This document shows positions 24,058-35,307 of a stretch of DNA of 64,000 bases, in pieces. Position 1 is the stretch's first letter. Every line of letters starts with the position of its first letter. The DNA comes from Saccopteryx bilineata (Eukaryota; Chordata; Mammalia; Chiroptera; Emballonuridae): positions 233,572,779 to 233,636,778 of the forward strand of contig NC_089494.1 in NCBI RefSeq assembly GCF_036850765.1, written 5' to 3'. The position numbers and the translations under genes were made by a program. The notes below the pieces were generated by a model, which ran no database searches, was not told the origin of the DNA, and was given only the letters and a program-made list of their open reading frames with translations.

Positions 24058-24600
24058 AATGCACTGGTTAAATGGAAAGAGCTTGGAGGTTAGGTTGCCA
24101 CAGTTCAAATACCAGCCCTACCACTTACTACCCGTGTGATCTCAGGCAGTGCTAGTCAACCTGGACCCTACCACCTACTAGTGGGCGTTCCAGCTTTCAT
24201 GGTGAGAGGTAGCGGAGCAACCAAAGTATAAATAGAAAGACATATTTAACTATAGTAAGTTGCTTTATAAAGATTTATTCTGCCAAACTTAGCGAAAATC
24301 CAACATAAAGTACTTGGTAAGTAATTATTATTATATGCTTTAACTTGCTGTAACTCTGCTTTATAAATTTTATAAAGTAAAGTTACTTCCCTACTTTATA
24401 AATCACCATTACTGTGGAACCGGTGGGCGGTTAGAAAATTTCACTACTAACAAAGATACAAAAGTGGGTGGTAGGTATAAAAAGGTTGACTGCCCCTGAT
24501 ATTAGGGATATGAGGATAATCATAATGTAGAGAAGATGTAAATAAGGTAAATGAAGAAAAACATCACCACCACTCTTGTAAATGTAGGGGAAAAAAGGAA
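24058..24600 (+). repeat. MIR relic, plus strand, split by a hAT MITE
   Basis: The left half (24058-24146) shows the MIR phrase 'tggttaaatggaaagagcttggaggtta... gttcaaataccagccctaccacttacta cccgtgtgatctcagg'. The right half (from 24507, 'gggatatgaggataatcataatgtagag') resumes the MIR order. The element between them is a 352-bp hAT MITE. Confidence 0.7.
24147..24498. mobile_element. Non-autonomous hAT-type MITE
   Basis: The ends form an imperfect inverted repeat: CAGTGCTAGTCAACC at the left and, reverse-complemented, CAGGGGCAGTCAACC at the right. The repeat extends into matching 'taccacc' blocks. Eight-base flanks ATCTCAGG (24139-24146) and ATATTAGG (24499-24506) match at 6 of 8 positions, the 8-bp duplication typical of hAT. 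The interior includes a TTTATAAATTTTATAAAGTA palindromic stretch and no transposase. I recall near-identical copies in bat genomes. Confidence 0.8.
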
Positions 24601-26039
24601 GGTAGTGGTCTTATCCAAATCCAGGAACCAAGACTTTCAGATGGGGAATTTGGAATAGAGAGGAATAAGCTCTCTGATAAGAATTATAGCCACTTAGGAG
24701 TCACAGTCATTCTCTAAGATGCCTCCCCAAGTAAAGAGAGGGAATGAAAATTATACTAGCTTGCCACATTCCAATTTCCCAACAAGGCTTTCCATTGTCC
24801 CAATTCAGTGGAAGCCTATTGGCAAACAGGCTTGGGAAATGTAATTAATAGAGGTGATCTCCTTGTGATACAAAGTCCAGCAGCGAAGTGTAATGAGTAG
24901 ATCTGAAAAATATCTTACACTTGGCTCTGTTTTTTCCCAAGACAAAACTTCAAATAGAATCACAATAGCAAGAATTTGGTAAATGAGGAATATTTTAGTT
25001 TTTGTGTTTTTTTTAATCTCTGCACTATAAGAGAAGTGATGCCAGTAAGAATGCTTATCCTTATAGCCCTTAGTAAATTAAAGCCCATTTCAATAATAGT
25101 CTTTTGAGCACTTACTAAAAGCTTAGCATTTGGCTTAAAGATTAACAACATATTCTAGAAACACAAAACACAAAATACCAGCTGTTGTTCTTGGCAAGAA
25201 GCTTATTTGGTCTGATTTTCTCAAACCATTATGCTTTCACCAAAGGCTAGAACCTGGTTGGTCCCAACTAGAGTTACAAGGGGATCAAAGGAGGTGGCCA
25301 GATTGGAGACTCTCCCCTATTCTCCCTGAAGAAATGGAAACTCCAAAATTTAAAGATGATTTGGGCTAGAACTGGTTTACAAAACTCCTTATCCAAAGAC
25401 TAGGAGATAGACTATGGATAGTCTCCAAAAGTCAAAAGAGCTGGAAACAGGCACTGAACTTGAGTATATAAATGTGGAATAAATATATTTGGAACTCACA
25501 TGGTATACCTTTTGTCTGATATATAGTGAACACTCAAGTTATTATCTGTATTATTGTTACTAGTTCAAGAGGAAACATTGCGTAGTAACTAAGATGGAAA
25601 ACAAAAATAAATCTTAATCGTGAGATTTTCAATTTTGGAAAAATGGAGTAGACAAGCTTATCCTTATTTCTCCCACCAAGTTTAGCTAAAAGCCATAGAC
25701 ATTACATATAAACACACTTAAGTGGCTCTGAATGTTGAGAGATGGAAGGCTGGCTAGGGACACTTGGGACTCAAAGTACTCATCATGGTGATGAGTCTTG
25801 GATTTTCTTTTTGCCTCGTCTATTCCAGTCTTAGACCTGAAGAAGCTGGTTACCTATAAACACTAAGAGATGTAGACAAAACCAGCCCCAACAAAATTCT
25901 GTTCTCTCTAGCCAAAGGACCAGGAAAGGAGCAGCAAGCAATCTAGTAAAACAAACAAAACATTTAGATAATAACTGCTCTGCTGTGTCAGGTTACAGGT
26001 AGGTGAACATAATTATATTACATAATAATTTTAAGGTTC
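24601..26039. other. Unassigned 3'-flank sequence
   Basis: No exon, RNA gene or recognisable transposon. AT-rich with short chance open frames only. Confidence 0.5.
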
Positions 26040-27432
26040 CTTTCCTTTTTTAAAAAACTTTTTTAAAGAAGAAATTTTAGGTTCAAAGAAAAACTGAGAA
26101 GTATAGAAATTTTCAATATAGTCCCTATCCTGAAATATGCATAGTCTCCTTTATGATCAACATTCCCAACCAGAGTGGTATATTTGACACAATTGATGAA
26201 ATTACATTGACCCATCATTATCACTCAAAGTTCATAAATTATGTTATTGTTCATTCCATATGTTGTACATTCTATGAGTCTGCACAAATATATAATGATA
26301 CGTATATCTTTATGGCAATATACAATGTATTTTCATGCCCTAAAAATCTCTTGTGTTCTGCTTCCCCCAGCTCCTGGCCAAGATTGATTTTTATACTATC
26401 TCTATAGTTTTGCTTTTTCCAGAATGTTATATAGTCAGAATTATACAGTACGTAGTTTTTCATACTGGCTTTTTTCACTTAGCAGTATCCACTTAAGATT
26501 TCTGCAGGTCTTGTCATGACTGAATAACAGATTTGTTTCTAGCGTTGAGTAATATTTTATTGCCTAGGTATAGAACAGTTTATTCTTTCACCTTCTGAAG
26601 GACAATTTCATTGCTTCCAAGTTTTAGCAACTATGAATAAAGCTGCTATAAATATCCATATATAAGTTTCTATGTAGACATAAATTTTCAACTCCTTTAG
26701 GTAAATACAAGGGAATGTGATTGCTGAATCATATGGTAAGAGTGTGTTTAGTTTTGTGAGGACCTACCAGACTATCTTTCAAAATAGCTGTACAATCTTC
26801 ATTTCCACCAGCAATAAATGAGAATTCTTGCACCACACCCTCACCAGCATTTGATATTGTCAGGGTTACAGATTTGGGCCATCATAAAAGGTTTGCAGTA
26901 GCATGTAGTTTTTGTTTTAATTTGAATTTCTCTGATGACATATAATATAAAGCATCATTTCATATGCTTTTTTGTGAACTGTGTATCTTCTTTAGTGAGG
27001 TGGCTGCTTTGGTCTTCAGCCTATTTTTAAATTAGGTTGTTGGTTTTCTTATCATTAAATTTTCAGAGTGTTTTGGATATTTTAAACCACAGTCTTTTAT
27101 CATAATTTTATTTTGCAAATATTTTCTTTCAGTCTGTGGTTTGTTTCCTCATTCTCTTGACAATGTTTTTCCCAAAGTAGAAGTTTTTAATTTTGTTCAA
27201 GTCCGGCTTATCTATTATTTCTTTCATGGATCATGTCTTGATATTGTTATCTAAAATGTCATTGCCATATATAACATCATTTGTCTTCTATGTCATCTTT
27301 TAGGAGATTTATAGTATTGCATTTCACATGTAGGTCTGTGATCTATTTTGAATTAATTTTTAAGCAGGGTATAAGGGTCTTTGTCTTGGCGTACAAATAG
27401 ATGTCCAAATTCTTTTTAAGACCAGTTGTTTC
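26040..27432 (-). mobile_element. Ancient LINE-1 (L1MA/L1MB-like), minus strand, left part
   Basis: It begins with a poly(T) region (the old poly(A) tail read in reverse). It then runs through phrases typical of the reverse complement of an older L1 3'UTR and ORF2, for example 'ttccagaatgttatatagtc', 'gactgaataacagatttg' and 'aacaatgtttttcccaaagtagaag'. Many stops break ORF2. The element is interrupted at 27432 by the younger full-length L1 and resumes at 35308. Confidence 0.85.
27418..27432 (+). repeat. Target-site duplication, left copy (15 bp)
   Basis: AAGACCAGTTGTTTC here is repeated exactly at 35293-35307 and brackets the full-length L1. The pre-insertion site reads ...TTTTT/AAGACC..., close to the preferred L1 endonuclease site (TT/AAAA on this strand). 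The preserved identity implies a recent insertion. Confidence 0.95.
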
Positions 27433-27433
27433 G

Positions 27434-27453
27434 GACGTCACGGAAATGGCGCC
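27434..27453 (+). promoter_or_regulatory. L1 promoter head: CRE-like and YY1-like sites
   Basis: GACGTCAC (27434-27441) contains the CREB/ATF core. AAATGGCGCC (27444-27453) is close to the YY1 core AAnATGGCGnC. The latter begins 12 bases inside the element, the same place where the human L1 5'UTR carries its YY1 site, which positions transcription initiation. Occupancy is inference. Confidence 0.55.
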
Positions 27454-27672
27454 GTGAGCAGCGCGTCCGACAGCTCTCCCCTAAATCACAACAAATTTAT
27501 CAACTAGAAACAGAAAAATTTATCCTCGGAGCATTCCGGAGTTCCACACAAACTGATAGCGAAAGGACTGTTATCACTTGAATCTGAGAGACGAGGGTGT
27601 GGAGGAATCTACCACAGGGACGTTCTTTCAAACCGCAAGGAAGTGCGCCTGTGGTGAGTCAGCCCATATACT

Positions 27673-27835
27673 TGGGATCCGCGAGCCGCCGCGAGCGGCC
27701 GACGCAAGCCGCCGCCGCAAGCCCCCGCGAGCCGCCGCCGCGAGCGGCCACGAACCGCCGCCGTGAGCGGCCACCATGAGCCGCTGCCGCGAGCCGCCGC
27801 GAGCAGCCGCGCGCGCCCGGTCCGGTTGAGCACCG
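27673..27835 (+). repeat. CpG-dense GCGAGCCGCC-type reiterations in L1 5'UTR
   Basis: Short imperfect units built on CCGCGAGCCGCCGCGAGCGG recur across about 160 bases, forming a CpG-island-like block. Few CpGs have decayed, which agrees with a young element. It may function as promoter sequence or as a methylation target. The open frames across it on both strands follow from the lack of stops in GC-rich repeats. Confidence 0.8.
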
Positions 27836-28920
27836 CTGACGTTCCCAGCGGCCCACACACTGCGAGTGGGGGTCGCCGGCCACCGGTGCCCGGAGCTCCC
27901 CATTCGCGCGCGTGCCTTGGGCATTCCACACGCCGAGGGCGCCCTGCTGGCCCGCACACCCAGGGGGCTCCATTATCCTGCGCCTGGTGCGGTCCAGCTG
28001 CCAGCGGCGGGGCGAGCGGGAGAGGCTTGGGAGATTCTCTCCATGGGCAGGGCACCTCACCCAGCCATTCAAGCTAACAATCAAGCGTTGGGGGAGGGGC
28101 GCGCGCCAGCAGCCTAAAATACCTTCGGAAGCACAGCTGCGTCCCAATCACTGAAATTAGCTTAACCCATGAAATCTGCGCACCCTCAGTTCTATTTGAT
28201 AAGATCTCTCTCAGTTCAGCAATCCAAGACAAGAGGCGTGATATTTTTTAGTGCCTCTCGCTAAAGGGGCGGGGGCAACTTCTGATTGATAGAGCCTCCA
28301 TATTCAGGGATAAATGCTAACAAGAAGGTCTTGGCAGATAATAAGGTCTATACTACACTAGTCGTAAGCAGAGACTAGTGCCTCTTCTTCCCTGCAAAAA
28401 CAGGCTACAAAGTGTGGAAAGCCTGGTTGAGAGGTCCAACTAAATGATAGGCGCTGAACAGTCACCTTGACAACAATTGACTCCCACCCCCGCCTGATTA
28501 CACTGGAGGCCCTGACTGTCAGAGCCTTTCCCAAAGCCTTGCACTGAGTGGGGATACAGTGGGGATTTCCCAGCTCTTTGAGCCTCTTACTCCCCAGGCA
28601 GAAGCAGTTGCAGCCTTATAGCTGGATCACCAGGCTGCTAATTCAGAAAGGGGGGACTAGGAGAGAGAATCCAGGAAAGCAAACTCTCTCATCATTGGAC
28701 CCTGCAAACGCCAACAAGCCTTTACTTCCAGCAAGACTAAAGCCAATTATATGACATTGCCATAGAATCCCATCAACTGCAAATCCCTACCTAAGAGTGA
28801 CACAGGGGCAGAGCCTGGGGTACAGAGTCACCGACCAGGAAGAGGGACAGAAAAGAAAAAGGAAGAAGTTAACCTCTCAAAATCAAGAAAAACCCACAGA
28901 CTTTACAACTTGATCCACTA

Positions 28921-29800
28921 ATTTTTTTTTGTTGTTGTTGTTGTTTGTTTCTTCTATCTTTTTGCCTTTATATCCTCCACCTCGGTCCTTCTATTCTCTG
29001 CCCATCTCATGCTTCCCCTTTCTTGAACTACACTACCCATGAGTGTTGCATTTTATTTTTCTTCTTCATCCTCACCCTCCTTTAAGGTTATACTCCAAAA
29101 CACTTAACTCTCACTCTCTCCTCTTTTGTTTTTTTTTTGTCTTGCTTTATTTTGTTTTTTTCTCCTCCTATTTTATTTCTTCCTTCGTTGTTCTCTTTTT
29201 GTTATTTTTTCCTTTCTATTCGTTTTTTCTTTTCTCATTTTACTTTCATCCCATATAATCCTCAATCACGAACAAATAAGTTAATTTGGGACTCAAGGCT
29301 TTTTTTTGGCTTTATTTCTCTTTTTTGCTTTTGTTTTTATTTTTTTTTCTTTTTTCTTGTTTGTTTATTTTTGTGGCATTTTGGGTCCTCCCAACCCAAG
29401 GTCTCCATTGTATTTAGTCTTCGCTCCACTTAATACAACAGATTTTTACTTATTATTTTTATTTTTTCTTCTTTATTATTCTTTTTTGGTCCTTTTTTCT
29501 AGTTCCCACTTATCCCTCTCATTATATCTCTTAGTTGACTATCACTTACAAGCAAATCATCTTATGCTTGTCTAAGATTTTCTTCCTTTTTTTTTTTTTT
29601 TTTTTTGCATTTAGTAGGCCCCTACTTCCTTTTTTTTGCCCCCTGAACTCTTCACCCCAAATCAGGCCCTCCATTATAGGCACGATATTTCCCTGAGGAG
29701 GGGAGAGGAGGGAAAGAGAAGAGAGAAAAAAAGGGGGAAATAATAAATTATTACTGTTTTTTTTTTGTGGGGTGTTTTACCTTTTTTTTTTTTTTTTTTT
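28921..29800 (+). repeat. Pyrimidine-rich (T-rich) segment of L1 5'UTR
   Basis: About 880 bases directly upstream of ORF1 are dominated by T and CT runs on the plus strand, with homopolymers up to about 20 (for example 29588-29606 and 29780-29802). No protein can be supported from the F/L/S-rich open frames. An interval like this is not present in the human L1 5'UTR that I know. Confidence 0.75.
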
Positions 29801-29855
29801 TTACTTTTTACTCTTTATTAATTCTAATTAGTGCTATCAATAAGACCACCCTCAG

Positions 29856-30851
29856 ATGCCGATAAGAAAGAGGAAATCGAATATTATGGATACAAAAGAA
29901 AGAGAGGTAACACAAATAGATGTGGAAAAATCTATGGAGAAAAGACTTAACATATTGGAAGCCTTGGAGCTAAATGACAGAGAATTTAAAATAGAAATCT
30001 TAAAAATACTCAGAGAGATACAAGAAAACACAGAAAGGCAATATAGGGAGATCAGAAAACAACTCAATGAACACAAAGAATATATTACCAAGGAAATTGA
30101 AACTATAAAAACAAATCAAACAGAAATGAAAAACTCAATTCACGAGCTAAAAAACGAGGTAACAAGCTTAGCTAACAGAACAGCCCAGATTGAAGATAGG
30201 ATTAGTGAAATAGAAGACAAACAACTTGAGGCACAACAGAGAGAAGAAGAAAGAGACTCAAAAATAATAAAAAACGAGAAAGCCCTACAGGAATTGTCTG
30301 ACTCCATCAGAAAGAATAACATAAGAATAATAGGTATATCAGAGGGAGAAGAGAAAGAAAATGGAATGGAGAATATACTCAAACAAATAATAGACGAGAA
30401 CTTCCCAAGCCTGTGGAAGGAACTAAAGCCTCAAATTCAAGAAGCAAACAGAACACCAAGTTTTCTTAACCCCAACAAACCCACTCCAAGGCACATCATA
30501 ATAAAGATGACACAAACCAATGACAAAGAAAAAATTCTCAAGGCAGCCAGGGAAAAGAAGAGTACAACATATAAAGGAAGGCCTATTAGATTATCATCAG
30601 ATTTCTCAGCAGAAACTCTACAAGCTAGAAGAGAGTGGACCCCAATATTTAAAGCCCTGAAAGAGAGGAACTTTCAGCCAAGAATACTATACCCATCAAA
30701 GCTATCCTTCAAGTATGAAGGAGATATAAAAACATTCACAAATACAGAAAAGATGAGAGAATTTATCAACAGAAAGCCCCCACTCCAGGAAATACTAAAG
30801 GGGGTTTTCCAACCAGATTCAAAGAACAAAAGAAAACAACACCACAAGTAA
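29856..30851 (+). CDS. LINE-1 ORF1 protein (RNA-binding chaperone), intact
   Basis: 331 codons, close to the 338 of human ORF1p, starting ATGCCGATAAGAAAG and ending TAA. ORF1p trimerises, coats L1 RNA in the cytoplasmic RNP and acts as a nucleic-acid chaperone. An N-terminal basic segment (RKRK, residues 4-7) leads to a long coiled coil rich in E, K, I and N (about 45-150). The RRM-like domain starts around NNIRIIGISEGEE (residues 153-165). The C-terminal domain contains RPIRLSSDFSAETLQARREW (about 242-261) and YPSKLSF (about 279-285). No internal stop is present. It may still be translated and act in trans, although the downstream ORF2 is broken. Confidence 0.95.
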   Translation: MPIRKRKSNIMDTKEREVTQIDVEKSMEKRLNILEALELNDREFKIEILKILREIQENTERQYREIRKQLNEHKEYITKEIETIKTNQTEMKNSIHELKNEVTSLANRTAQIEDRISEIEDKQLEAQQREEERDSKIIKNEKALQELSDSIRKNNIRIIGISEGEEKENGMENILKQIIDENFPSLWKELKPQIQEANRTPSFLNPNKPTPRHIIIKMTQTNDKEKILKAAREKKSTTYKGRPIRLSSDFSAETLQARREWTPIFKALKERNFQPRILYPSKLSFKYEGDIKTFTNTEKMREFINRKPPLQEILKGVFQPDSKNKRKQHHK

Positions 30852-31176
30852 CAGCTCCACCAAGAACACAATAAAACCAAACTTAAACTGTGACAACAAA
30901 GGAAAAAAAGGGGGGAGAGGATGGAGATTAACAGTAGCAAAGGATGATGAAGTGCAGAAATACTTATAAGATAGGGTACTACAATGAATATGGTAGGTAC
31001 CCTTTTCATTACTTAATGGTAACCACCCTTAAAAAAACCACCACAAAAACACTCGACTTAAAAAAGGTAGCAACAGAGGAAAGAAGTATGGAACACAAAC
31101 AAACAAAAACAAATGATAGAAAAACAAAAGAGAAGAATCAAACTAGATACAAAACTAACAGAAAGCAATTTATAAA
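30852..31176 (+). other. L1 inter-ORF spacer with an 80-codon open frame
   Basis: The 325-base spacer is longer than the 63 bases of human L1. It contains an open frame, 30944-31186, of lysine/threonine-rich composition whose stop (TAG at 31184-31186) overlaps the first codons of ORF2 (ATG at 31177). I do not recognise the product and consider a real protein unlikely. Confidence 0.6.
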
Positions 31177-34100
31177 ATGGCAGTAGGGAACCCACAAGTG
31201 TCAATAATTACACTAAATGTAAATGGATTAAACTTACCAATAAAAAGACACAGAGTAGCAGAATGGATTAAAAAAGAAAATCCAACTATATGCTGCCTAC
31301 AAGAAACACATCTAAGCAACAAGGATAAAAACAAATTCAAAGTGAAAGGCTGGAAAACAATACTCCAAGCAAACAACACCCCATAAAAAGCAGGCGTAGC
31401 AATACTCATATCTAATAATGCTGACTACAAGACAGAAAAAGTACTCAGAGACAAAAATGGTCATTTCATAATGATTAAGGGGAAGTTGAATCAAGAAGGA
31501 ATAACAATCCTTAATATATATGCACCAAACCAAGGAGCACCAAAATATATAAGACAGCTACTTATTGACCTTAAAACAAAAACTGACAAAAATACAATCA
31601 TACTTGGAGACCTCAATACACCGCTGACGGCTCTAGATCGGTCATCCAAACAGAGAATCAATAAAGATATAGTGGCCTTAAACGAAATACTAGAACACCT
31701 GGATATGATAGACATCTACAGGACACTTCATCCCAAAGCGACAGAGTATACATTTTTCTCTAGTGTACATGGAACATTCTCAAGAATTGACCATATGTTG
31801 GGCCACAAAGACAATATCAGCAAATTTAGAAAAATTGAAATTGTACCAAGCATATTTTCTGATCATAAAGCCTTGAAACTAGAATTCAACTGCAAAAAAG
31901 AGGGGGGAAAACCCACAAAAATGTGGAAACTAAACAACATACTTCTAAAAAATGAATGGGTCAAAGAAGAAATAAGCGCAGAAATCAAAAGATATATACA
32001 GACAAATGAAAATGAAAATACGACATATCAGAATCTATGGGATGCAGCAAAAGCAGTAATAAGAGGAAAGTTCATATCACTTCAGGCCTATATGAACAAA
32101 CAAGAGAGAGCCGAAGTAAACCACTTAACTTCACACCTTAAGGAACTAGAAAAAGAAGAACAAAGACAATCCAAAACCAGCCGAAGAAAGGAGATAATAA
32201 AAATCAGAGCAGAAATAAATGAAATAGAGAACAGAAAAACTATAGAAAAAATCAATAAAACAAGGAGCTGGTTCTTTGAAAAGATCAACAAAATTGACAA
32301 ACCCTTGGCAAGACTCACCAAGGAAAAAAGGCACAGGACTCAAATAAATAAAATCCAAAATGAAAGAGGAGAGATCACCACAGACATCATAGATATACAA
32401 AGAATTATTGTAGAATACTATGAAAAATTATATGCCACCAAATACAACAATCTAGAAGAAATGGATAAATTCCTAGAACAATACAACCTTCCTAGACTGA
32501 GTCATGAAGAAGCAGAAAGCCTAAACAGACCAATCAGCAGGGAGGAAATAGAAAAAACTATTAAAAATCTCCCCAAAAATAAAAGTCCAGGCCCAGACGG
32601 TTATACTAGTGAATTCTATCAAACATTCAAAGAAGACTTGGTTCCTATTCTACTCAAAGTCTTCCAAAAAATTGAAGAAGAAGCAATACTTCCAAACACA
32701 TTTTATGAGGCCAACATAACCCTCATACCAAAACCTGGCAAGGATGGCACAAAGAAAGAAAACTACAGACCAATATCTCTAATGAATACAGATGCTAAAA
32801 TACTAAACAAAATACTGGCAAACCGAATACAACAACATATTGGAAAAATAATACACCATGATCAAGTGGGATTCATCCCAGAATCTCAAGGATGGTTCAA
32901 CATATGCAAAACGGTTAACGTAATACACCATATCAATAAAACAAAGAACAAAAACCACATGATCTTATCAATAGATGCAGAAAAGGCTTTTGATAAAATA
33001 CAACACAATTTTATGTTTAAGACTCTCAACAAAATGGGTATAGAAGGAAAATATCTCAACATGATAAAGGCCATATATGATAAACCATCAGCCAACATCC
33101 TATTAAACGGCATAAAACTGAGGACTTTCTACCTTAAATCAGGAACAAGACAGGGTTGTCCACTCTCTCCACTCTTATTCAACGTGGTGCTAGAAGTTCT
33201 GGCCAGAGCAATCAGACAAGACAAAGAAATAAAAGGCATCCATATCGGAAAAGAAGAAGTAAAGCTATCACTTTTTGCTGATGATATGATCCTATACATC
33301 GAAAACCCGAAGGACTCCACAAAAAGATTATTAGAAACAATAAACCAATACAGTAAGGTCGCAGGATACAAAATTAACATACAAAAGTCCATAGCCTTTC
33401 TATATGCCAACAATGAAATATTAGAAAACGAACTCAAAAAAATAATCCCCTTCACGATTGCAACAAAAAACATAAAATACCTAGGAATAAACATAACAAA
33501 GAACGTAAAGGACCTATATAATGAAAATTACAAAGCATTGTTAAGGGAAATCAAAAAAGATACAATGAGATGGAAAAATATTCCTTGTTCTTGGATAGGA
33601 AGAATAAATATAATCAAAATGGCCATATTACCCAAAGCAATATACAAATTTAATGCAATTCCCATCAAAATCCCTATGAGATTTTTTAAAGAAATGGAAC
33701 AAAAAATCATCAGATTTATATGGAACTATAAAAAACCCTGAATAGCCAAAACAATCCTAAGGAAAAAGAATGAAGCTGGGGGCATTACAATACCTGACTT
33801 TAAACTATATTATAGGGCCACGATAATCAAAACAGCATGGTATTGGCAAAAAAATAGACACTCAGACCAATGGAACAGAATAGAAAGCCCAGAAATAAAA
33901 CCACATATATATGGTCAAATAATCTTTGATAAAGGGGCCAACAACACACAATGGAGAAAAGAAAGCCTCTTCAACAAATGGTGTTGGGAAAACTGGAAAG
34001 CCACATGCAAAAGAATGAAACTCGACTACAGCCTGTCCCCGTGTACTAAAATTAATTCAAAATGGATCAAAGACCTAAATATAAGACCTGAAACAATAAA

Positions 34101-35003
34101 GTACATAGAAGAAGACATAGGTACTAAAATCATGGACCTGGGTTTTAAAGAACATTTTATGAACTTGACTCCAATGGCAAGAGAAGTGAAGGCAAAGATA
34201 AATGAATGGGACTACATCAGAATTAAAAGTTTTGCTCAGCAAGAGAAACTGATATCAAAATAAACAGACAGCCAACTATATGGGAACTGATATTTTCAAA
34301 CGACAGCTCAGATAAGGGCCTAATATCCAAAATTTACAAAGAACTCATAAAACTGAACAACAAACAAACAAACAATCCAATAAAAAAATGGGAAGAGGAC
34401 ATGAACAGACACTTCTCCCAGGAAGAGATACAAATGGCCAACAGATATATGAAAAGATGCTCAGCTTCATTAGTTATTAGAGAAATGCAAATCAAAACTA
34501 CAATGAGATACCACCTCACTCCTGTTAGATTAGCTATTATCAACAAGACGGGTAATAGCAAATGTTGGAGAGGCTGTGGAGAAAAAGGAACCCTCATTCA
34601 CTGTTGGTGGGACTGTAAAGTAGTACAACCATTATGGAGGAAAGTATGGTGGTTCCTCAAAAAACTGCAAATAGAACTACCTTATGACCCAGCAATCCCT
34701 CTACTGGGTATATACCCCAAAACCTCAGAAACATTGATACGTGAAGACACATGTAGCCCCATGTTCATTGCAGCACTGTTCACAGTGGCCAAGACATGGA
34801 AACAACCAAAAAGCCCTTCAATAGAAGACTGGATAAAGAAGATGTGGCACATATACACTATGGAATACTACTCAGCCATAAGAAATGATGACATCAGATC
34901 ATTTCCAGCAAAATGGTGGGATCTTGATAACATTATAAGGAGTGAAATAAGCAAATCAGAAAAAAACAAGAACTACATGATTCCATACATTGGTGGAACA
35001 TAA
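31177..35003 (+). pseudogene. LINE-1 ORF2 (endonuclease/reverse transcriptase), broken
   Basis: The reading spans 3827 bases, one short of 1276 codons, matching the 1275-residue human ORF2p plus stop if one base is missing. The APE-like endonuclease is recognisable (NVNGLN near the start, [20 protein letters not shown] at 31858-31875), as is the reverse transcriptase (FADD catalytic motif at 33274-33285). The C-terminal Cys motif ([18 protein letters not shown], 34563-34616) is also present. Three lesions break it: TAA at 31384-31386 within the endonuclease, TGA at 33739-33741 after the RT (consistent with CpG decay of CGA), and loss of one A in an A-run near 34257-34260 that shifts the frame for the final 248 codons. 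The protein cannot be made full length. Confidence 0.95.
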
Positions 35004-35292
35004 AAATGAGACTAAGAGACATGGACAAGATTGTGGTGGTTACCAAGGGTGGGGGGGGAGGGAGGACATGGGAGGGAGGGAGGGAGAGAGTTAGGGGGAG
35101 GGGGAGGGGCACAGAGAACTAGATAGAGGGTGACGGAGGACAATCTGACTTTGGGCGAGGGGTTTGCAACATAATTTGATGACAAAATAACCTAAACATG
35201 TTTTCTTTGAATATATGTACCCTGATTTATTAATGTCATCCCATTACCATTAATAAAAATTTATTAAAAAAAATAAAATAAAATAAAATAAA
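35004..35292 (+). other. L1 3'UTR, G-rich tract and poly(A) tail
   Basis: A polypurine G-rich tract (about 35049-35110, GGGGGGGGAGGGAGG-like) could form a G-quadruplex, as in other L1 3'UTRs. The end is an ATTAAAAAAAATAAAATAAAA-type tail. The final part of the inverted L1 at 12352-12842 has the same organisation. Confidence 0.85.
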
Positions 35293-35307
35293 AAGACCAG
35301 TTGTTTC
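35293..35307 (+). repeat. Target-site duplication, right copy (15 bp)
   Basis: Exact copy of AAGACCAGTTGTTTC at 27418-27432, placed directly after the L1 poly(A) tail. Removing the L1 and one copy restores a continuous ancient L1 sequence. Confidence 0.95.

Larger units (their letters stand above)
27433..35292 (+). mobile_element. Full-length young LINE-1 (7.86 kb)
   Basis: A complete L1: 5'UTR 27433-29855, ORF1 29856-30851, spacer 30852-31176, ORF2 31177-35003 (broken), then a 3'UTR with G-rich runs at about 35049-35110 and an AATAAA-rich tail. A perfect 15-bp duplication flanks it. It lies inside an ancient L1 of opposite orientation. The retained CpG-rich 5' end and identical duplications indicate recent insertion. 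The broken ORF2 means this copy cannot now retrotranspose on its own. It is longer than the ~6-kb human L1, mainly because of its 2.4-kb 5'UTR. Confidence 0.97.

Noticed and set aside
27673..27835. CRISPR-like short regular repeats
   Set aside because: Units are imperfect and contiguous without unique spacers, in a mammalian L1 promoter.
27578..28154. Overlapping open frames on both strands in GC-rich DNA
   Set aside because: They lie in the L1 5'UTR and stay open only because stop codons are rare in CpG-rich repeat units.
29043..29575. Several F/L/S-rich open frames just upstream of L1 ORF1
   Set aside because: Products of the T-rich 5'UTR segment, overlapping in different frames.
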